Positions 42,208 to 50,844 of a stretch of 64,000 nt of DNA are shown here, in pieces. Source of the stretch: Qipengyuania vulgaris (GTDB lineage Bacteria > Pseudomonadota > Alphaproteobacteria > Sphingomonadales > Sphingomonadaceae). Numbering within the stretch: position 1 is the first letter of the stretch; every line of letters begins with the position of its first letter. The stretch spans positions 62,001 through 126,000 of the forward strand of contig NZ_WTYC01000005.1 of NCBI RefSeq assembly GCF_009827325.1, given 5' to 3'. The notes beneath the pieces were generated by a model. That model was not told the origin of the DNA. It was given only the letters and a program-made list of their open reading frames with translations, and searched no databases. The translations under genes were made by a program, and so were the position numbers.

Positions 42208-42606
42208 TCAGTCGTCAGGATCAAATTCCAGCGCGGCGGAATTGACGCAGTAGCGCAGGCCGCTTTCCCCCGGACCATCAGGGAAGACATGACCAAGGTG
42301 GCCTTCGCAATTGGAGCAAATCACCTCGGTGCGGACCATTCCGTGCGTCATATCGCGGTGCTCTTCGACCGCATCTCCCTCAGCAGGTGCCGTAAAGCTG
42401 GGCCAACCCGAACCGCTGTCGTACTTATCGGCACTTTCGAAGAGCAACTGACCGCAGGCCGCGCAATGATAATCGCCTTCCGCCTTGTTCTTCTCGTATT
42501 TTCCCGTGAAGGCGCGCTCGGTGCCCTTTTCACGGAGTACATGATATTGCTCCGGTGTCAGTTTTTCGCGCCATTGCTCATCGGTCAATGCGAGCTTGTC
42601 AGTCAC
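42208..42606 (-). CDS. msrB: peptide-methionine (R)-S-oxide reductase
   Basis: MsrB reduces the R-epimer of methionine sulfoxide. The 132-residue protein shows [15 protein letters not shown], two zinc CxxC motifs (CAAC and CSNC), [19 protein letters not shown], and the catalytic Cys in [12 protein letters not shown]. The start is a GTG at 42606 with GAGGAAGGA 6 nt upstream; the in-frame extension to 42726 is rejected because it is Arg-rich and not conserved in the family. No signal peptide. Confidence 0.93.
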   Translation of the reverse strand: MTDKLALTDEQWREKLTPEQYHVLREKGTERAFTGKYEKNKAEGDYHCAACGQLLFESADKYDSGSGWPSFTAPAEGDAVEEHRDMTHGMVRTEVICSNCEGHLGHVFPDGPGESGLRYCVNSAALEFDPDD

Positions 42607-42791
42607 TGCTTGTCCTTCCTCGGGGATCTGTCCATATGACGAGAACCGGGCGCTCTGCCGACGGTTCCGCTTTCGCTTGACGATTCGCAAGGCCAACGCT
42701 AAGTGCGCCGCTTTCCGGCGGTCCATCCGCCCTTTTCGACACGACCAATTGATTTTCGCCGCTCATAGCTGCGGCTCGACCGAGGACAAAC

Positions 42792-43052
42792 ATGGCCAAT
42801 ACGCCGCAAGCCAAAAAGCGCATCCGCCGCAACGACCGCCGCGCAGAGATCAACACCTCGCGCATGAGCCGCATCCGCAACTTCGTGAAGAAGGTGGAGC
42901 TGGCGCTCGAAACCGGCGACAAGAAGGAAGCCCAGACCGCTTTGCAGAACGCTCAGCCTGAGCTCGCTCGCGGCGTTGCAAGAGGTGTACTCCACAAGAA
43001 TACCGCGGCCCGCAAGATGAGCCGTCTTTCGAAGCGCGTCGCCGCTCTCTGA
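42792..43052 (+). CDS. rpsT: 30S ribosomal protein S20
   Basis: The 86-residue basic helical protein ([50 protein letters not shown]) is clearly S20, which binds the 5' domain of 16S rRNA early in assembly. GAGGAC lies 5 nt before the ATG. It is directly upstream of dnaA, an arrangement typical of alphaproteobacteria. Confidence 0.98.
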   Translation: MANTPQAKKRIRRNDRRAEINTSRMSRIRNFVKKVELALETGDKKEAQTALQNAQPELARGVARGVLHKNTAARKMSRLSKRVAAL

Positions 43053-43086
43053 TTCGGGTCGGTTGACGCCGACCATAGGAAAATTT

Positions 43087-43119
43087 GAAGGGGCCGTCGG
43101 AACATCCGGCGGCCCCTTC
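43087..43119 (+). terminator. hairpin terminator after rpsT
   Basis: GAAGGGGCCG pairs perfectly with CGGCCCCTTC, with a further inner CGG/CCG pairing. The trailing T run is weak (GTGCTGTTCG), so termination may be partial and allow read-through toward dnaA. Confidence 0.7.
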
Positions 43120-43499
43120 GTGCTGTTCGAGTTTCTTATCAAAACCGAATTGTCATTCTAATGTAATGTGATCCTCCGGAATCCCGCGATTCGCGCGTAT
43201 ATTTCAGCGAATTGCATGCATTTTCAAATGCATGAACGGGGGGCTGCGGGGTAGCGTCGAGTCAACAAGTTTATTTCGACTTTTTTACAGTTATCCCCCT
43301 TGCGACTCATCACGAACGCGACTTAAAAAACGGTTCTGCCCGGGGGGGACAGCCCGGGTATTCACATCGATGGCCAAGGGGAGGGACCACCCGTGAATCA
43401 GACGATTCCGGGCAATGGCGGAGCCGTGCCTACCCTCCTGGCGAGCCGCCTTGAAATAGCAGACGATCACGGATCGGACCGTCTGGGGGGAATGAGAAA
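43120..43499 (+). promoter_or_regulatory. dnaA upstream regulatory region with six GANTC sites
   Basis: This gene-free stretch before dnaA contains GANTC sequences at 43179, 43188, 43259, 43304, 43395 and 43404, a perfect 20-bp palindrome at 43215-43234, a run TTTTTTACAGTTATCCCCC with only a partial DnaA-box match near 43290, and a GC-rich hairpin around 43337-43360. In Caulobacter, CcrM methylation of GANTC affects dnaA transcription, so methylation-linked control is plausible here. I do not see the multiple DnaA boxes expected of an origin. Confidence 0.6.
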
Positions 43500-44957
43500 A
43501 TGACAAAAGCGGGCGAGCTTGCTGGCAAGCGGAAGGCGACTGACGACATGGAAGATCTCGAGGCGGTAAACCTGGCAGCGGATTGGGCCGATATTAGCCA
43601 GGGACTCCGCAAGGATCTGGGTCATCAGCTTCACAGCCAGTGGATCAAGCCGATCCAGCTGGGCAAGATCGATGCCGATACGGGCACGCTCGACCTCTAT
43701 CTTCCGACCGAGTTCAGCGCCAACTGGGTGAAGGACCGCTTTGCCGACCGGCTGAGCCTGGCATGGAAGATCGCACGCAACGAAGTCCGCAAGGTCGCCA
43801 TTTCTGTTCATCCGGGCCGCCGCCAGGTTGCCGACCTGCGCCTCCATAACGATGGTCGCCGCCCGGCCAACGATGCCGACACATCGATGATGGCAATCGG
43901 CGCAGATACGCTCGGCGATTCCGGTTTCACCTCTTCGGTAGGTCTCGACGCCTCGCTGACCTTTGCCGCCTTCGTGACCGGCGAAGCGAATATCCTCGCC
44001 TTCAATGCTTCGCAGCGCATGGCTGCAACCGAGAAACCGCAGTTCAGCCCGCTTTATCTCAAGGCCGCCACCGGTCAGGGCAAGACGCATCTCCTCCACG
44101 CCATCGGTCACACGTTCCTCCAGACGCACAACCGCAGCCGGATCTTCTACTGCAGCGCCGAACGGTTCATGGTCGAATTCGTCCAGGCGCTGAAAGCGAA
44201 CCGGATGATGGAGTTCAAAGCCCGCCTGCGCAGCTTCGACCTGCTGCTTGTCGACGACATCCAGTTCATCATCGGCAAGGCTTCGGCGCAGGAAGAATTG
44301 CTCTACACGATCGACGCGCTGCTCAATGAGGGCAAGCGCCTGGTCTTCGCCGCAGACCGTGCACCGCAGGCACTCGACGGTGTCGAGCCGCGCCTTCTTT
44401 CCCGCCTCTCGATGGGTCTGGTCGCTGACATCCAGCCGGCCGATATCGAACTTCGCAAGAAGATTCTCCATTCCAAGCTGACCAAGTTCGCACCGCTATC
44501 CGTGCCCGAGGACGTGCTCGACTTCCTTGCACGCACAATTACGCGCAACGTGCGTGAGTTGGTCGGCGGCCTCAACAAGCTGATCGCCTATGCCCAGCTG
44601 ACTGGTCAGGAAGTCTCGCTCCAGCTGGCCGAGGAGCAACTCACCGACATCCTCTCGGCAAACCGCCGCCGGATCACCATCGACGAGATCCAGCGGACCG
44701 TCTGCCAGTTCTACCGGATCGACCGCAGCGAGATGAGCTCCAAGCGCCGCGCGCGTGCCGTGGTCCGCCCGCGGCAGGTGGCGATGTACCTGTCCAAGGT
44801 ACTTACTCCGCGAAGCTATCCCGAGATCGGTCGCAAATTCGGCGGACGCGATCACTCCACCGTGATCCACGCCGTTCGCCTGATCGAGGACCTGCGCCAG
44901 CGCGATGCCGACATGGACGGCGACGTGCGCAGCCTTCTCCGCCAGCTGGAAAGCTGA
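43500..44957 (+). CDS. dnaA: chromosomal replication initiator DnaA
   Basis: The 485-residue protein has domain I, a linker, an AAA+ domain with Walker A-type KAATGQGKTHLLHAIGH, Walker B LLLVDDIQFI and sensor/arginine regions (SRLSMGLVADIQPADIELRK), and domain IV ending with the DNA-binding signature GGRDHSTVIHAVRLIE. The first Gly of the canonical Walker A is Ala here. GGGGGGAATGAG precedes the ATG at 43500. rpsT is upstream; the next gene is a HesA/MoeB/ThiF-family gene. DnaA opens the origin and is the main initiation control point. Confidence 0.97.
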   Translation: MTKAGELAGKRKATDDMEDLEAVNLAADWADISQGLRKDLGHQLHSQWIKPIQLGKIDADTGTLDLYLPTEFSANWVKDRFADRLSLAWKIARNEVRKVAISVHPGRRQVADLRLHNDGRRPANDADTSMMAIGADTLGDSGFTSSVGLDASLTFAAFVTGEANILAFNASQRMAATEKPQFSPLYLKAATGQGKTHLLHAIGHTFLQTHNRSRIFYCSAERFMVEFVQALKANRMMEFKARLRSFDLLLVDDIQFIIGKASAQEELLYTIDALLNEGKRLVFAADRAPQALDGVEPRLLSRLSMGLVADIQPADIELRKKILHSKLTKFAPLSVPEDVLDFLARTITRNVRELVGGLNKLIAYAQLTGQEVSLQLAEEQLTDILSANRRRITIDEIQRTVCQFYRIDRSEMSSKRRARAVVRPRQVAMYLSKVLTPRSYPEIGRKFGGRDHSTVIHAVRLIEDLRQRDADMDGDVRSLLRQLES

Positions 44958-45071
44958 ACGAACTTCACTCCGTAGCCCTTCGGATCGCGCAGGCGCGGAG
45001 CCAAAGCTGATCGACAGGCCGGGCGCAGAGGCCTGTCGACAGTTTTCCCACTTGATGCCAACAGGCTTTCC

Positions 45072-45845
45072 ATGAGCCTGTCCCCCGATCGCCTCGACCG
45101 TTTTGCGCGCCATATCGTCCTGCCGGAAATCGGCGGCGCAGGGCAGGTCGCGCTGGCTCGTAAGCACCTTGTGCTGGTCGGACTGGGTGGAATCGGCAGT
45201 CCTTCGTTGCAGTATCTCGCGGCTGCAGGAATCGGTAGATTGACGCTGGTCGATGACGACAAGGTCGATACCTCGAACCTCCAGCGCCAGACGCTTTATA
45301 ACGAACGCGACGTCGGTCACGGCAAGGCCGTTTCCGCCAAGCGCTGGGTGAAGCTGTTCGACCCTGCGCTCGAGGTCGAGATCAGCGACCGACGGATCGA
45401 TCCTGTCCGCGCCGCTGCGCTTGTCGAAGGTGTGGATCTCGTGCTCGACGGAACCGATAATTTCGCCACACGCCTCGCGGTTTCGGATGCCTGCGTGAAG
45501 GCAGGCGTACCGCTGCTGTCAGCCGCCGTGGGGCGCTTCCAGGGTCAGGTCGGAGCCTTCGCAGGTCACCTCGCGGAACAGGCTTGCTACCGCTGCTTCG
45601 TCGGCGACGCTTTCGATGCGGAAGATTGCGACACTTGCGCCGAGGACGGCATGCTCGGTGCGATGGCCGGATGGGTGGGAAGCTTCGCCGCGCTGCATGC
45701 GGTGCGGGTGCTGCTCGATAATGTGAGCGGCTTCGGCGATCCGCAATGGAGCCGGGTGAACCTGCTCGACGGGATGCAGCCCGGGATGCGGCAATTCACT
45801 ATTGCGAAGGACCCGGCCTGCAAGGGATGCGGTTCAGGTATCTAG
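45072..45845 (+). CDS. HesA/MoeB/ThiF-family adenylyltransferase
   Basis: The 257-residue E1-like protein has VLVGLGGIGSPSLQYLAAAGIG for nucleotide binding, DDDKVDTSNLQRQTLY, LDGTDNFATR, and zinc CxxC pairs (CYRC and CKGC). It adenylates the C-terminus of a sulfur-carrier protein (MoaD or ThiS type) for molybdopterin or thiamin synthesis, and its size without a rhodanese domain suits either role. No moa or thi gene is adjacent. Its 3' end overlaps the convergent sirtuin gene by 12 nt. Confidence 0.88.
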   Translation: MSLSPDRLDRFARHIVLPEIGGAGQVALARKHLVLVGLGGIGSPSLQYLAAAGIGRLTLVDDDKVDTSNLQRQTLYNERDVGHGKAVSAKRWVKLFDPALEVEISDRRIDPVRAAALVEGVDLVLDGTDNFATRLAVSDACVKAGVPLLSAAVGRFQGQVGAFAGHLAEQACYRCFVGDAFDAEDCDTCAEDGMLGAMAGWVGSFAALHAVRVLLDNVSGFGDPQWSRVNLLDGMQPGMRQFTIAKDPACKGCGSGI

Positions 45846-46535
45846 GATCTGCGACACCCATTCCGGCACGAGCTTCCCTGCCTTGCCCTGCCGCGATTCG
45901 TCGAACCAGTATGAGCCTTCGCCGCGTTCCAGATTGAGCTCCAGCGTGCGCGCGCCCAGTTCGCGCGCCTCGCGTACGAAGCCCGCGGCCGGATAGACCG
46001 CGCCGCTGGTCCCGATGCTCACGAACAGGTCCGCACGGTGCAATGCTGCATAGATCCGGTCCATCTCGTAGGGCATTTCGCCGAACCACACGACATCCGG
46101 ACGGAGCGCTTGTTCTCCGCAGCCGGGGCAGGACGGCTGACCCAACAGCGGCGCGCTCCAGCGGTGACGTGCCTCGCACCGCGAACACAGCGCGCTCAGC
46201 AATTCGCCATGCATGTGAAGCACCCGCTTCGCCCCGGCTCGCTCATGGAGATCGTCGACATTCTGCGTAACGATCAGGAGATCTCCTTCCCATTCCGCAT
46301 CAAGTCGCGCCAGCGCCTCATGCGCGGCATTGGGCGAAACCTTCCGAACCGCCTCACGCCGTGCATCGTAGAAGCGCTGGACGAGTTCGGGGTCACGGGC
46401 AAAGCCTTCCGGCGTTGCGACGTCTTCCACCCGGTGCTGTTCCCAGAGCCCTCCGGCATCACGGAACGTATCGATCCCGCTCTCTGCGGATATTCCCGCG
46501 CCGGTCAGGACGACGATGTTGCGGATATTGGTCAT
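45834..46535 (-). CDS. cobB: NAD-dependent protein deacylase, Sir2 family
   Basis: The 233-residue sirtuin has VVLTGAGISAESGIDTFRD, the catalytic His in HMHGELL, TQNVDDLHERAG, zinc cysteines (CSRC and CPGC), and ISIG-like LFVSIGTSGAVYPAAGFV. The FYDARR segment has the Tyr and Arg of the class III (Sirt5/CobB) acyl pocket, so it may also remove succinyl or malonyl groups. The start is probably ATG at 46535; GTG at 46544 is possible. Confidence 0.93.
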   Translation of the reverse strand: MTNIRNIVVLTGAGISAESGIDTFRDAGGLWEQHRVEDVATPEGFARDPELVQRFYDARREAVRKVSPNAAHEALARLDAEWEGDLLIVTQNVDDLHERAGAKRVLHMHGELLSALCSRCEARHRWSAPLLGQPSCPGCGEQALRPDVVWFGEMPYEMDRIYAALHRADLFVSIGTSGAVYPAAGFVREARELGARTLELNLERGEGSYWFDESRQGKAGKLVPEWVSQILDT

Positions 46536-46605
46536 TGCCCTCACGTAGCGAAGCGGTAGGGCAGATCAAAGCCTACCAATCAAATACGGATCCGAGGGAG
46601 GGGCT

Positions 46606-47334
46606 ATGGCGAATATCGGTGTGATCGGCAGCAAGGGCGCGATGGGCGAGGCGCTGCGGCGCGTAATCGAGGCGTCGGGCCACGATTATGCCGGGGGCGC
46701 GGACAAGGGTGACGATGTCAGCAAGCTGGCCGATGTGTCGGACATGCTGGTCGATTTTTCCGCTCCGGGCGCGCTCCAGTCGAATCTGCATGCCGCCGTG
46801 GGGGCGGGTATTCCGATGGTCGTCGGAACTACCGGCCTCGAGGACAAGCATCACGAAGCCATCGACCATGCCGCGCGCGCCGTGCCCGTGCTCCAGACCG
46901 GCAATACTTCGCTGGGCGTCACATTGCTGGCCCATCTCGTACGTGAAGCGGCTTCACGCCTCGGAAGCCAGTGGGATATCGAAATCGTCGAGATGCACCA
47001 CCGCCGCAAGGTCGATGCTCCCTCCGGCACGGCCTTGTTGCTCGGCGAGGCAGCAGCAGAAGCACGGGGCATCACGCTAGCGGACAATCGCGAGAGCGGG
47101 CGCGACGGTCACGCCGGCGCACGGGCAGAAGGCGCAATCGGATTCGCGGCGCTGCGCGGCGGCACGGTGGCGGGTGAGCACAGCGTGATCCTCGCGGGCG
47201 ACGAGGAGCGCCTCACGCTCTCGCACAGCGCCGAGAATCGCGCGATTTTCGCCCGCGGCGCGATCCGGGCGGCCGAATGGCTGCGCGGGAGAGAGCCGGG
47301 CCGCTATACCATGGAACAGGTACTGGGCATCTGA
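46606..47334 (+). CDS. dapB: 4-hydroxy-tetrahydrodipicolinate reductase
   Basis: DapB makes tetrahydrodipicolinate in lysine and peptidoglycan precursor synthesis. The 242-residue protein has an NAD(P) fold with GVIGSKGAMGEALRR, VDFSAPGAL, VVGTTGL, and the catalytic EMHHRRKVDAPSGTA. GGAGGGG precedes the ATG. It is 10 nt upstream of nth, so the two may be cotranscribed. dapE is about 2.4 kb away on the other strand. Confidence 0.97.
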   Translation: MANIGVIGSKGAMGEALRRVIEASGHDYAGGADKGDDVSKLADVSDMLVDFSAPGALQSNLHAAVGAGIPMVVGTTGLEDKHHEAIDHAARAVPVLQTGNTSLGVTLLAHLVREAASRLGSQWDIEIVEMHHRRKVDAPSGTALLLGEAAAEARGITLADNRESGRDGHAGARAEGAIGFAALRGGTVAGEHSVILAGDEERLTLSHSAENRAIFARGAIRAAEWLRGREPGRYTMEQVLGI

Positions 47335-47344
47335 CGCGCGTGGC

Positions 47345-47995
47345 ATGACCAGGGACCAGATCTTCGAATTCTTCCGGCGTCTGGCGGAAGACAACCCCTC
47401 GCCAGAGACGGAACTGGAATATGGCAATGCCTACCAGCTGGTGGTGGCCGTGGCGCTATCGGCGCAGGCGACCGATGTCGGAGTGAACAAGGCCACCCGA
47501 GCACTGTTTCTCGACGTGGAGACCCCTGAGCAAATGCTGGAGTTGGGCGAAGAGGGGCTAAAGGAACACATCAAGACCATCGGCCTGTTCAATTCCAAGG
47601 CAAAAAATGTGATCGCCATGAGCCAGTTGCTGGTGGACGAATATGGCGGCGAAGTGCCCGCCACGCGCGAAGACCTCGTGCGTCTTCCCGGCGTAGGGCG
47701 CAAGACCGCCAATGTCGTACTCAACTGCTGGTTCGGGCAGGAGACCTTCGCGGTCGATACGCACATACTGCGTGTCGGAAACCGCACCGGCCTGGCCAAA
47801 GGCAAGACGCCCGAGCAAGTCGAGGCCAAGCTCGAAAAGCGCGTGCCCCAGCCCTTCCGCCTCGGCGCGCATCACTGGCTGATCCTGCACGGGAGGTATG
47901 TCTGCAAGGCACGCACGCCCGAGTGCTGGCGCTGCAAGGTGGCGGATCTGTGCAGCTACCGGAAGAAGGTGCTGGAGAAGCCGAAGGGGCGTTAG
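47345..47995 (+). CDS. nth: endonuclease III (DNA glycosylase/AP lyase)
   Basis: Nth removes oxidised pyrimidines from DNA. The 216-residue protein has the helix-hairpin-helix LPGVGRKTANVVL with catalytic Lys, FAVDTHILRVGNRTGLA with the Asp, and the C-terminal 4Fe-4S ligands in CKARTPECWRCKVADLC. Its stop overlaps that of the convergent DUF4279 gene by 4 nt. Confidence 0.97.
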   Translation: MTRDQIFEFFRRLAEDNPSPETELEYGNAYQLVVAVALSAQATDVGVNKATRALFLDVETPEQMLELGEEGLKEHIKTIGLFNSKAKNVIAMSQLLVDEYGGEVPATREDLVRLPGVGRKTANVVLNCWFGQETFAVDTHILRVGNRTGLAKGKTPEQVEAKLEKRVPQPFRLGAHHWLILHGRYVCKARTPECWRCKVADLCSYRKKVLEKPKGR

Positions 47996-48405
47996 CCTTC
48001 CCTGACGCCATATAAGTCGAGCTCAAGAGCCAAACCTCGATCCGAAATCTGTTGCAAGATTGACTGCGACAACCCCACACCTTCGTTTACGCAAACCATA
48101 AAAAGGCCACAGAACAGCTGCGCGCGCTCTGCTCTCGGAAGTTGCTTCCACCGCGATAGGTCGTCGGTCACACTTGAAAATAACGTCGCGATTTTCATCT
48201 CAAGATTGCCCGAGACTTCCTTGTCGACCTCAAGTCGCCAAGAACCTGTTGGGGCGATTTTTGATCTACCGAGGGACGTGACCCATGCCTCACCTTTCTT
48301 GACCCCCACGGTCGGCTTGCATTCGAGTAGTTCGGTAAATAGCTCCGGATCTAGATCGTCATCCCAAAAACCAAGCGTGACGATGCAGTCTGATAAATCA
48401 GCCAT
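47992..48405 (-). CDS. DUF4279 domain protein
   Basis: The 137-residue protein has TLGFWDDDLDPELFTELL and KPTVGVKKGEAW at the N-terminus and a TGSWRLEV block, matching DUF4279, a family of small immunity-like or unknown proteins. By eye its base composition is lower in GC than the flanking nth and symporter genes, which suggests acquisition. It is wedged between two convergent or tandem housekeeping genes with 4-nt and 12-nt spacings. A GTG at 48411 would add two residues. Function unknown. Confidence 0.75.
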   Translation of the reverse strand: MADLSDCIVTLGFWDDDLDPELFTELLECKPTVGVKKGEAWVTSLGRSKIAPTGSWRLEVDKEVSGNLEMKIATLFSSVTDDLSRWKQLPRAERAQLFCGLFMVCVNEGVGLSQSILQQISDRGLALELDLYGVREG

Positions 48406-48417
48406 CAGCACACTGAC

Positions 48418-49656
48418 TCAAACGTCATCCGCCGAGACCATCTCGCCCCGGTCGATCTCGCCCGTCATCACCGCCACCGTTGTCGCCACCGCCGCATCTC
48501 CGCTGACGTTTGTCGTGGTGCGCATCATGTCCATTATCCGGTCCACCCCGGCAACGAATGCGATCGTCTCCAGCGGCACGCCGACAGCGCCGAAAACCAG
48601 CGCCATCATGATTAGGCCTGCGCCCGGAATGCCCGCTGCGCCGACCGCGCCGAGCGTGGCAAGGATCGAGATGAGGAAGTAATCGCCCCAGCTCAGGTCC
48701 ACGCCGAAGATCTGCGCGCCGAACAGCGTGGCAAGGCCGAGATACATCGCCGTGCCGTTCATGTTGATCGTCGCGCCCAGGCTGATCACGAAGCTCGCCA
48801 CCGAGTTCGAGACGCCGAGATTTCGCTCCGCGCATCGCAGGGTGACGGGCAGCGTCGCGTTGGAGCTGGCAGTCGAATAGCTCACCGCCATTGCATCCAC
48901 GATGCCGCGGAAGAAATCGCGCACCGGCAGCTTGGCGAGGAACTTGATCATCGCCGAATACATCACGAAGATGATCAGCAAGCAGCCGACATAATTCAGC
49001 GCCACCAGCTTCGACAGCGCCAGCAGCGCGTCGAGGCCGAGCGTTCCGGCAACCCAGGCCATCAGCGCGAAGACGCCGAAGGGGGTGAGTTCCATGACGA
49101 CCATGGTGACCTTCTGCATGATCACCGCGCCGCTATCGAAGACTTTCTGCACCGGCAGGCCGTCTTCCTTCGCCATCAATATTCCGATGCCGATCAGCAT
49201 GGAGAAGACGATCAGCGGCAGCACCGCGACATCGGCCATGACCTGAACCGGGCTTTCGGGCACGATTGACAGGATCATGTCCACCGCCGTGGTTTCGTTG
49301 GGCACCGGGGTCTCGCCGCGCTCGATGGCGCTGGTATCCACCCCGCTGCCGGGAGCAACGAAGGTGCCGAGCGCGAGGCCCAGCCACACCGCGATCTGAC
49401 CGGTCACGATGAACAGCAGCATCGCCCGCCCTCCGACTGCGCCAAGCTTGCGCAAATCGCCGATGGCGGCGACGCCGGAAACGAGACTGAAGAAGATCAG
49501 CGGGACGACCAGCATCTTGATCGACTTGATGAAGAAATCGCCGATCCACTTGATGCTTTCCGCATCCGGTCCCCAGGCATAACCTGTGAGCACGCCGAGG
49601 ATGAGCGCAGTCAGCACGCGCTGCCACAGCGGAATTTCGAACCAGACCCTCAGCAT
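48418..49656 (-). CDS. dicarboxylate/amino acid:cation symporter (DAACS family)
   Basis: The 412-residue transporter has eight membrane helices and two re-entrant loops. The family motifs are STASSNATLPVTLRCAE (first hairpin, Ser-rich), SLGATINMNGTAMYLGLAT, GIPGAGLIMMALVFGAVGVP (second hairpin) and DRIMDMMRTTTNVSGDA, whose Asp and Asn bind substrate and Na+. It imports glutamate/aspartate or C4-dicarboxylates; the arginine-versus-threonine marker that separates these is not decided here. Confidence 0.93.
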   Translation of the reverse strand: MLRVWFEIPLWQRVLTALILGVLTGYAWGPDAESIKWIGDFFIKSIKMLVVPLIFFSLVSGVAAIGDLRKLGAVGGRAMLLFIVTGQIAVWLGLALGTFVAPGSGVDTSAIERGETPVPNETTAVDMILSIVPESPVQVMADVAVLPLIVFSMLIGIGILMAKEDGLPVQKVFDSGAVIMQKVTMVVMELTPFGVFALMAWVAGTLGLDALLALSKLVALNYVGCLLIIFVMYSAMIKFLAKLPVRDFFRGIVDAMAVSYSTASSNATLPVTLRCAERNLGVSNSVASFVISLGATINMNGTAMYLGLATLFGAQIFGVDLSWGDYFLISILATLGAVGAAGIPGAGLIMMALVFGAVGVPLETIAFVAGVDRIMDMMRTTTNVSGDAAVATTVAVMTGEIDRGEMVSADDV

Positions 49657-49681
49657 GCGTATCCCCTCACGTCCCGGTAAA

Positions 49682-50815
49682 TTATGTCAGCGCGTCTCTG
49701 GCTATGCGCGCGTAGATGCGGCTTAGCGTGGAAAGGTCTTCGATGGCTACAGCTTCGTCGCGCTTGTGCATGGTGGCGTTGACGAGGCCGAATTCGATCA
49801 CCGGGCACACCGCGCGCAGGAAGCGCGCATCGGAAGTGCCGCCGGTGGTGGAGGGTTCGGGATCGACGCCCGTTTCCGCCTTCACGGCACGGGCAATGAT
49901 GTCGCTGAATTCGCCCGGCGGGGTGAGGAAGGGTTCGCCCGAAATGATCGGCAGCGTGGTACCGCCGTGCTTTTCAGCAATCGCGGCCACCTTTTCGGAA
50001 AGCGAGGCACCCGAATGCTCGTCGTTGAAACGGATCGAGATGCGCGCCTTGGCAGCTTCGGGAATGACGTTGTGTGCCGGGTTGCCGACTTCGAGATCGG
50101 TGATTTCGAGGTTCGAGGCCTGGAACCAGTCATTGCCCTGGTCGAGGACCAGCGCGTCGAGCTCGGCAAGCATCGCGACCAGCTTGGGGATCGGATTGTC
50201 GGCAAGGTGCGGGTAGGCAACGTGGCCCTGAGTTCCTTCAACCGTGAGCCAGATATTGAGCGAACCCCGCCGGCCGATCTTCATCATGTCGCCCAGCCGG
50301 TTTACGCTGGTCGGCTCGCCGACGAGGCACAGATCCGGCTGGTGGCCTGCCTCGCGCATGAAGTCGATCAGCGCGCGGGTGCCGTGGAGCGCGGGGCCTT
50401 CCTCGTCCCCGGTAATGATGAAGCTGATCGTCCCCGCCTCGGCCGGCACGTTTTTCACCGCGTCGACCATGCAGGCGATCGCGCCTTTCATGTCGACTGC
50501 GCCCCGCCCGTAGAGCAGTTCTCCGCGCACTTGTGGGGCGAAAGCGTCGGAGGTCCAGCCGCCGCCGGGGGGCACTACGTCGAGATGGCCAGCGAAGGCG
50601 AAGTGCTTCGATCCCGCCGGCCCATGGCGGACGGCGAACAGATTTTCGACCGGTGCCTCGGGGCTGCCTGTTTCGCCGTGCCCGCTAATGAAGCGCTTGA
50701 TCGTGAAGCTGAACGGCTCGAGCATCGCTTCAAGCTCGTCGAACACGGAGCCGGTGGCGGGGGTTACGCTGTGCGCGGACATCAGCCGCTTGGCGAGTTC
50801 GAGGACTTCAGTCAT
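49682..50815 (-). CDS. dapE: succinyl-diaminopimelate desuccinylase
   Basis: DapE cleaves N-succinyl-LL-diaminopimelate in the succinylase branch of lysine synthesis. The 377-residue di-zinc M20 peptidase has FAGHLDVVPPG, YGRGAVDMKGAIACM with the bridging Asp, ITGDEEGPALHGTRAL with the catalytic Glu, GRRGSLNIWLTVEG and a C-terminal TGGTSDARFLR and EFGLVNATMHKRDE. The ATG at 50815 begins the family N-terminus; the 54-codon extension upstream is Arg/Gly-rich and rejected. Confidence 0.96.
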   Translation of the reverse strand: MTEVLELAKRLMSAHSVTPATGSVFDELEAMLEPFSFTIKRFISGHGETGSPEAPVENLFAVRHGPAGSKHFAFAGHLDVVPPGGGWTSDAFAPQVRGELLYGRGAVDMKGAIACMVDAVKNVPAEAGTISFIITGDEEGPALHGTRALIDFMREAGHQPDLCLVGEPTSVNRLGDMMKIGRRGSLNIWLTVEGTQGHVAYPHLADNPIPKLVAMLAELDALVLDQGNDWFQASNLEITDLEVGNPAHNVIPEAAKARISIRFNDEHSGASLSEKVAAIAEKHGGTTLPIISGEPFLTPPGEFSDIIARAVKAETGVDPEPSTTGGTSDARFLRAVCPVIEFGLVNATMHKRDEAVAIEDLSTLSRIYARIARDALT

Positions 50816-50844
50816 GGTCCCTCCGCTAGCAGGAGTGCGCCCCG

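Noticed and set aside
43053..43499. Possible origin of replication upstream of dnaA
   Set aside because: Only one partial DnaA-box-like string (TTATCCCCC) and no clear AT-rich unwinding element; in many alphaproteobacteria oriC is not beside dnaA.
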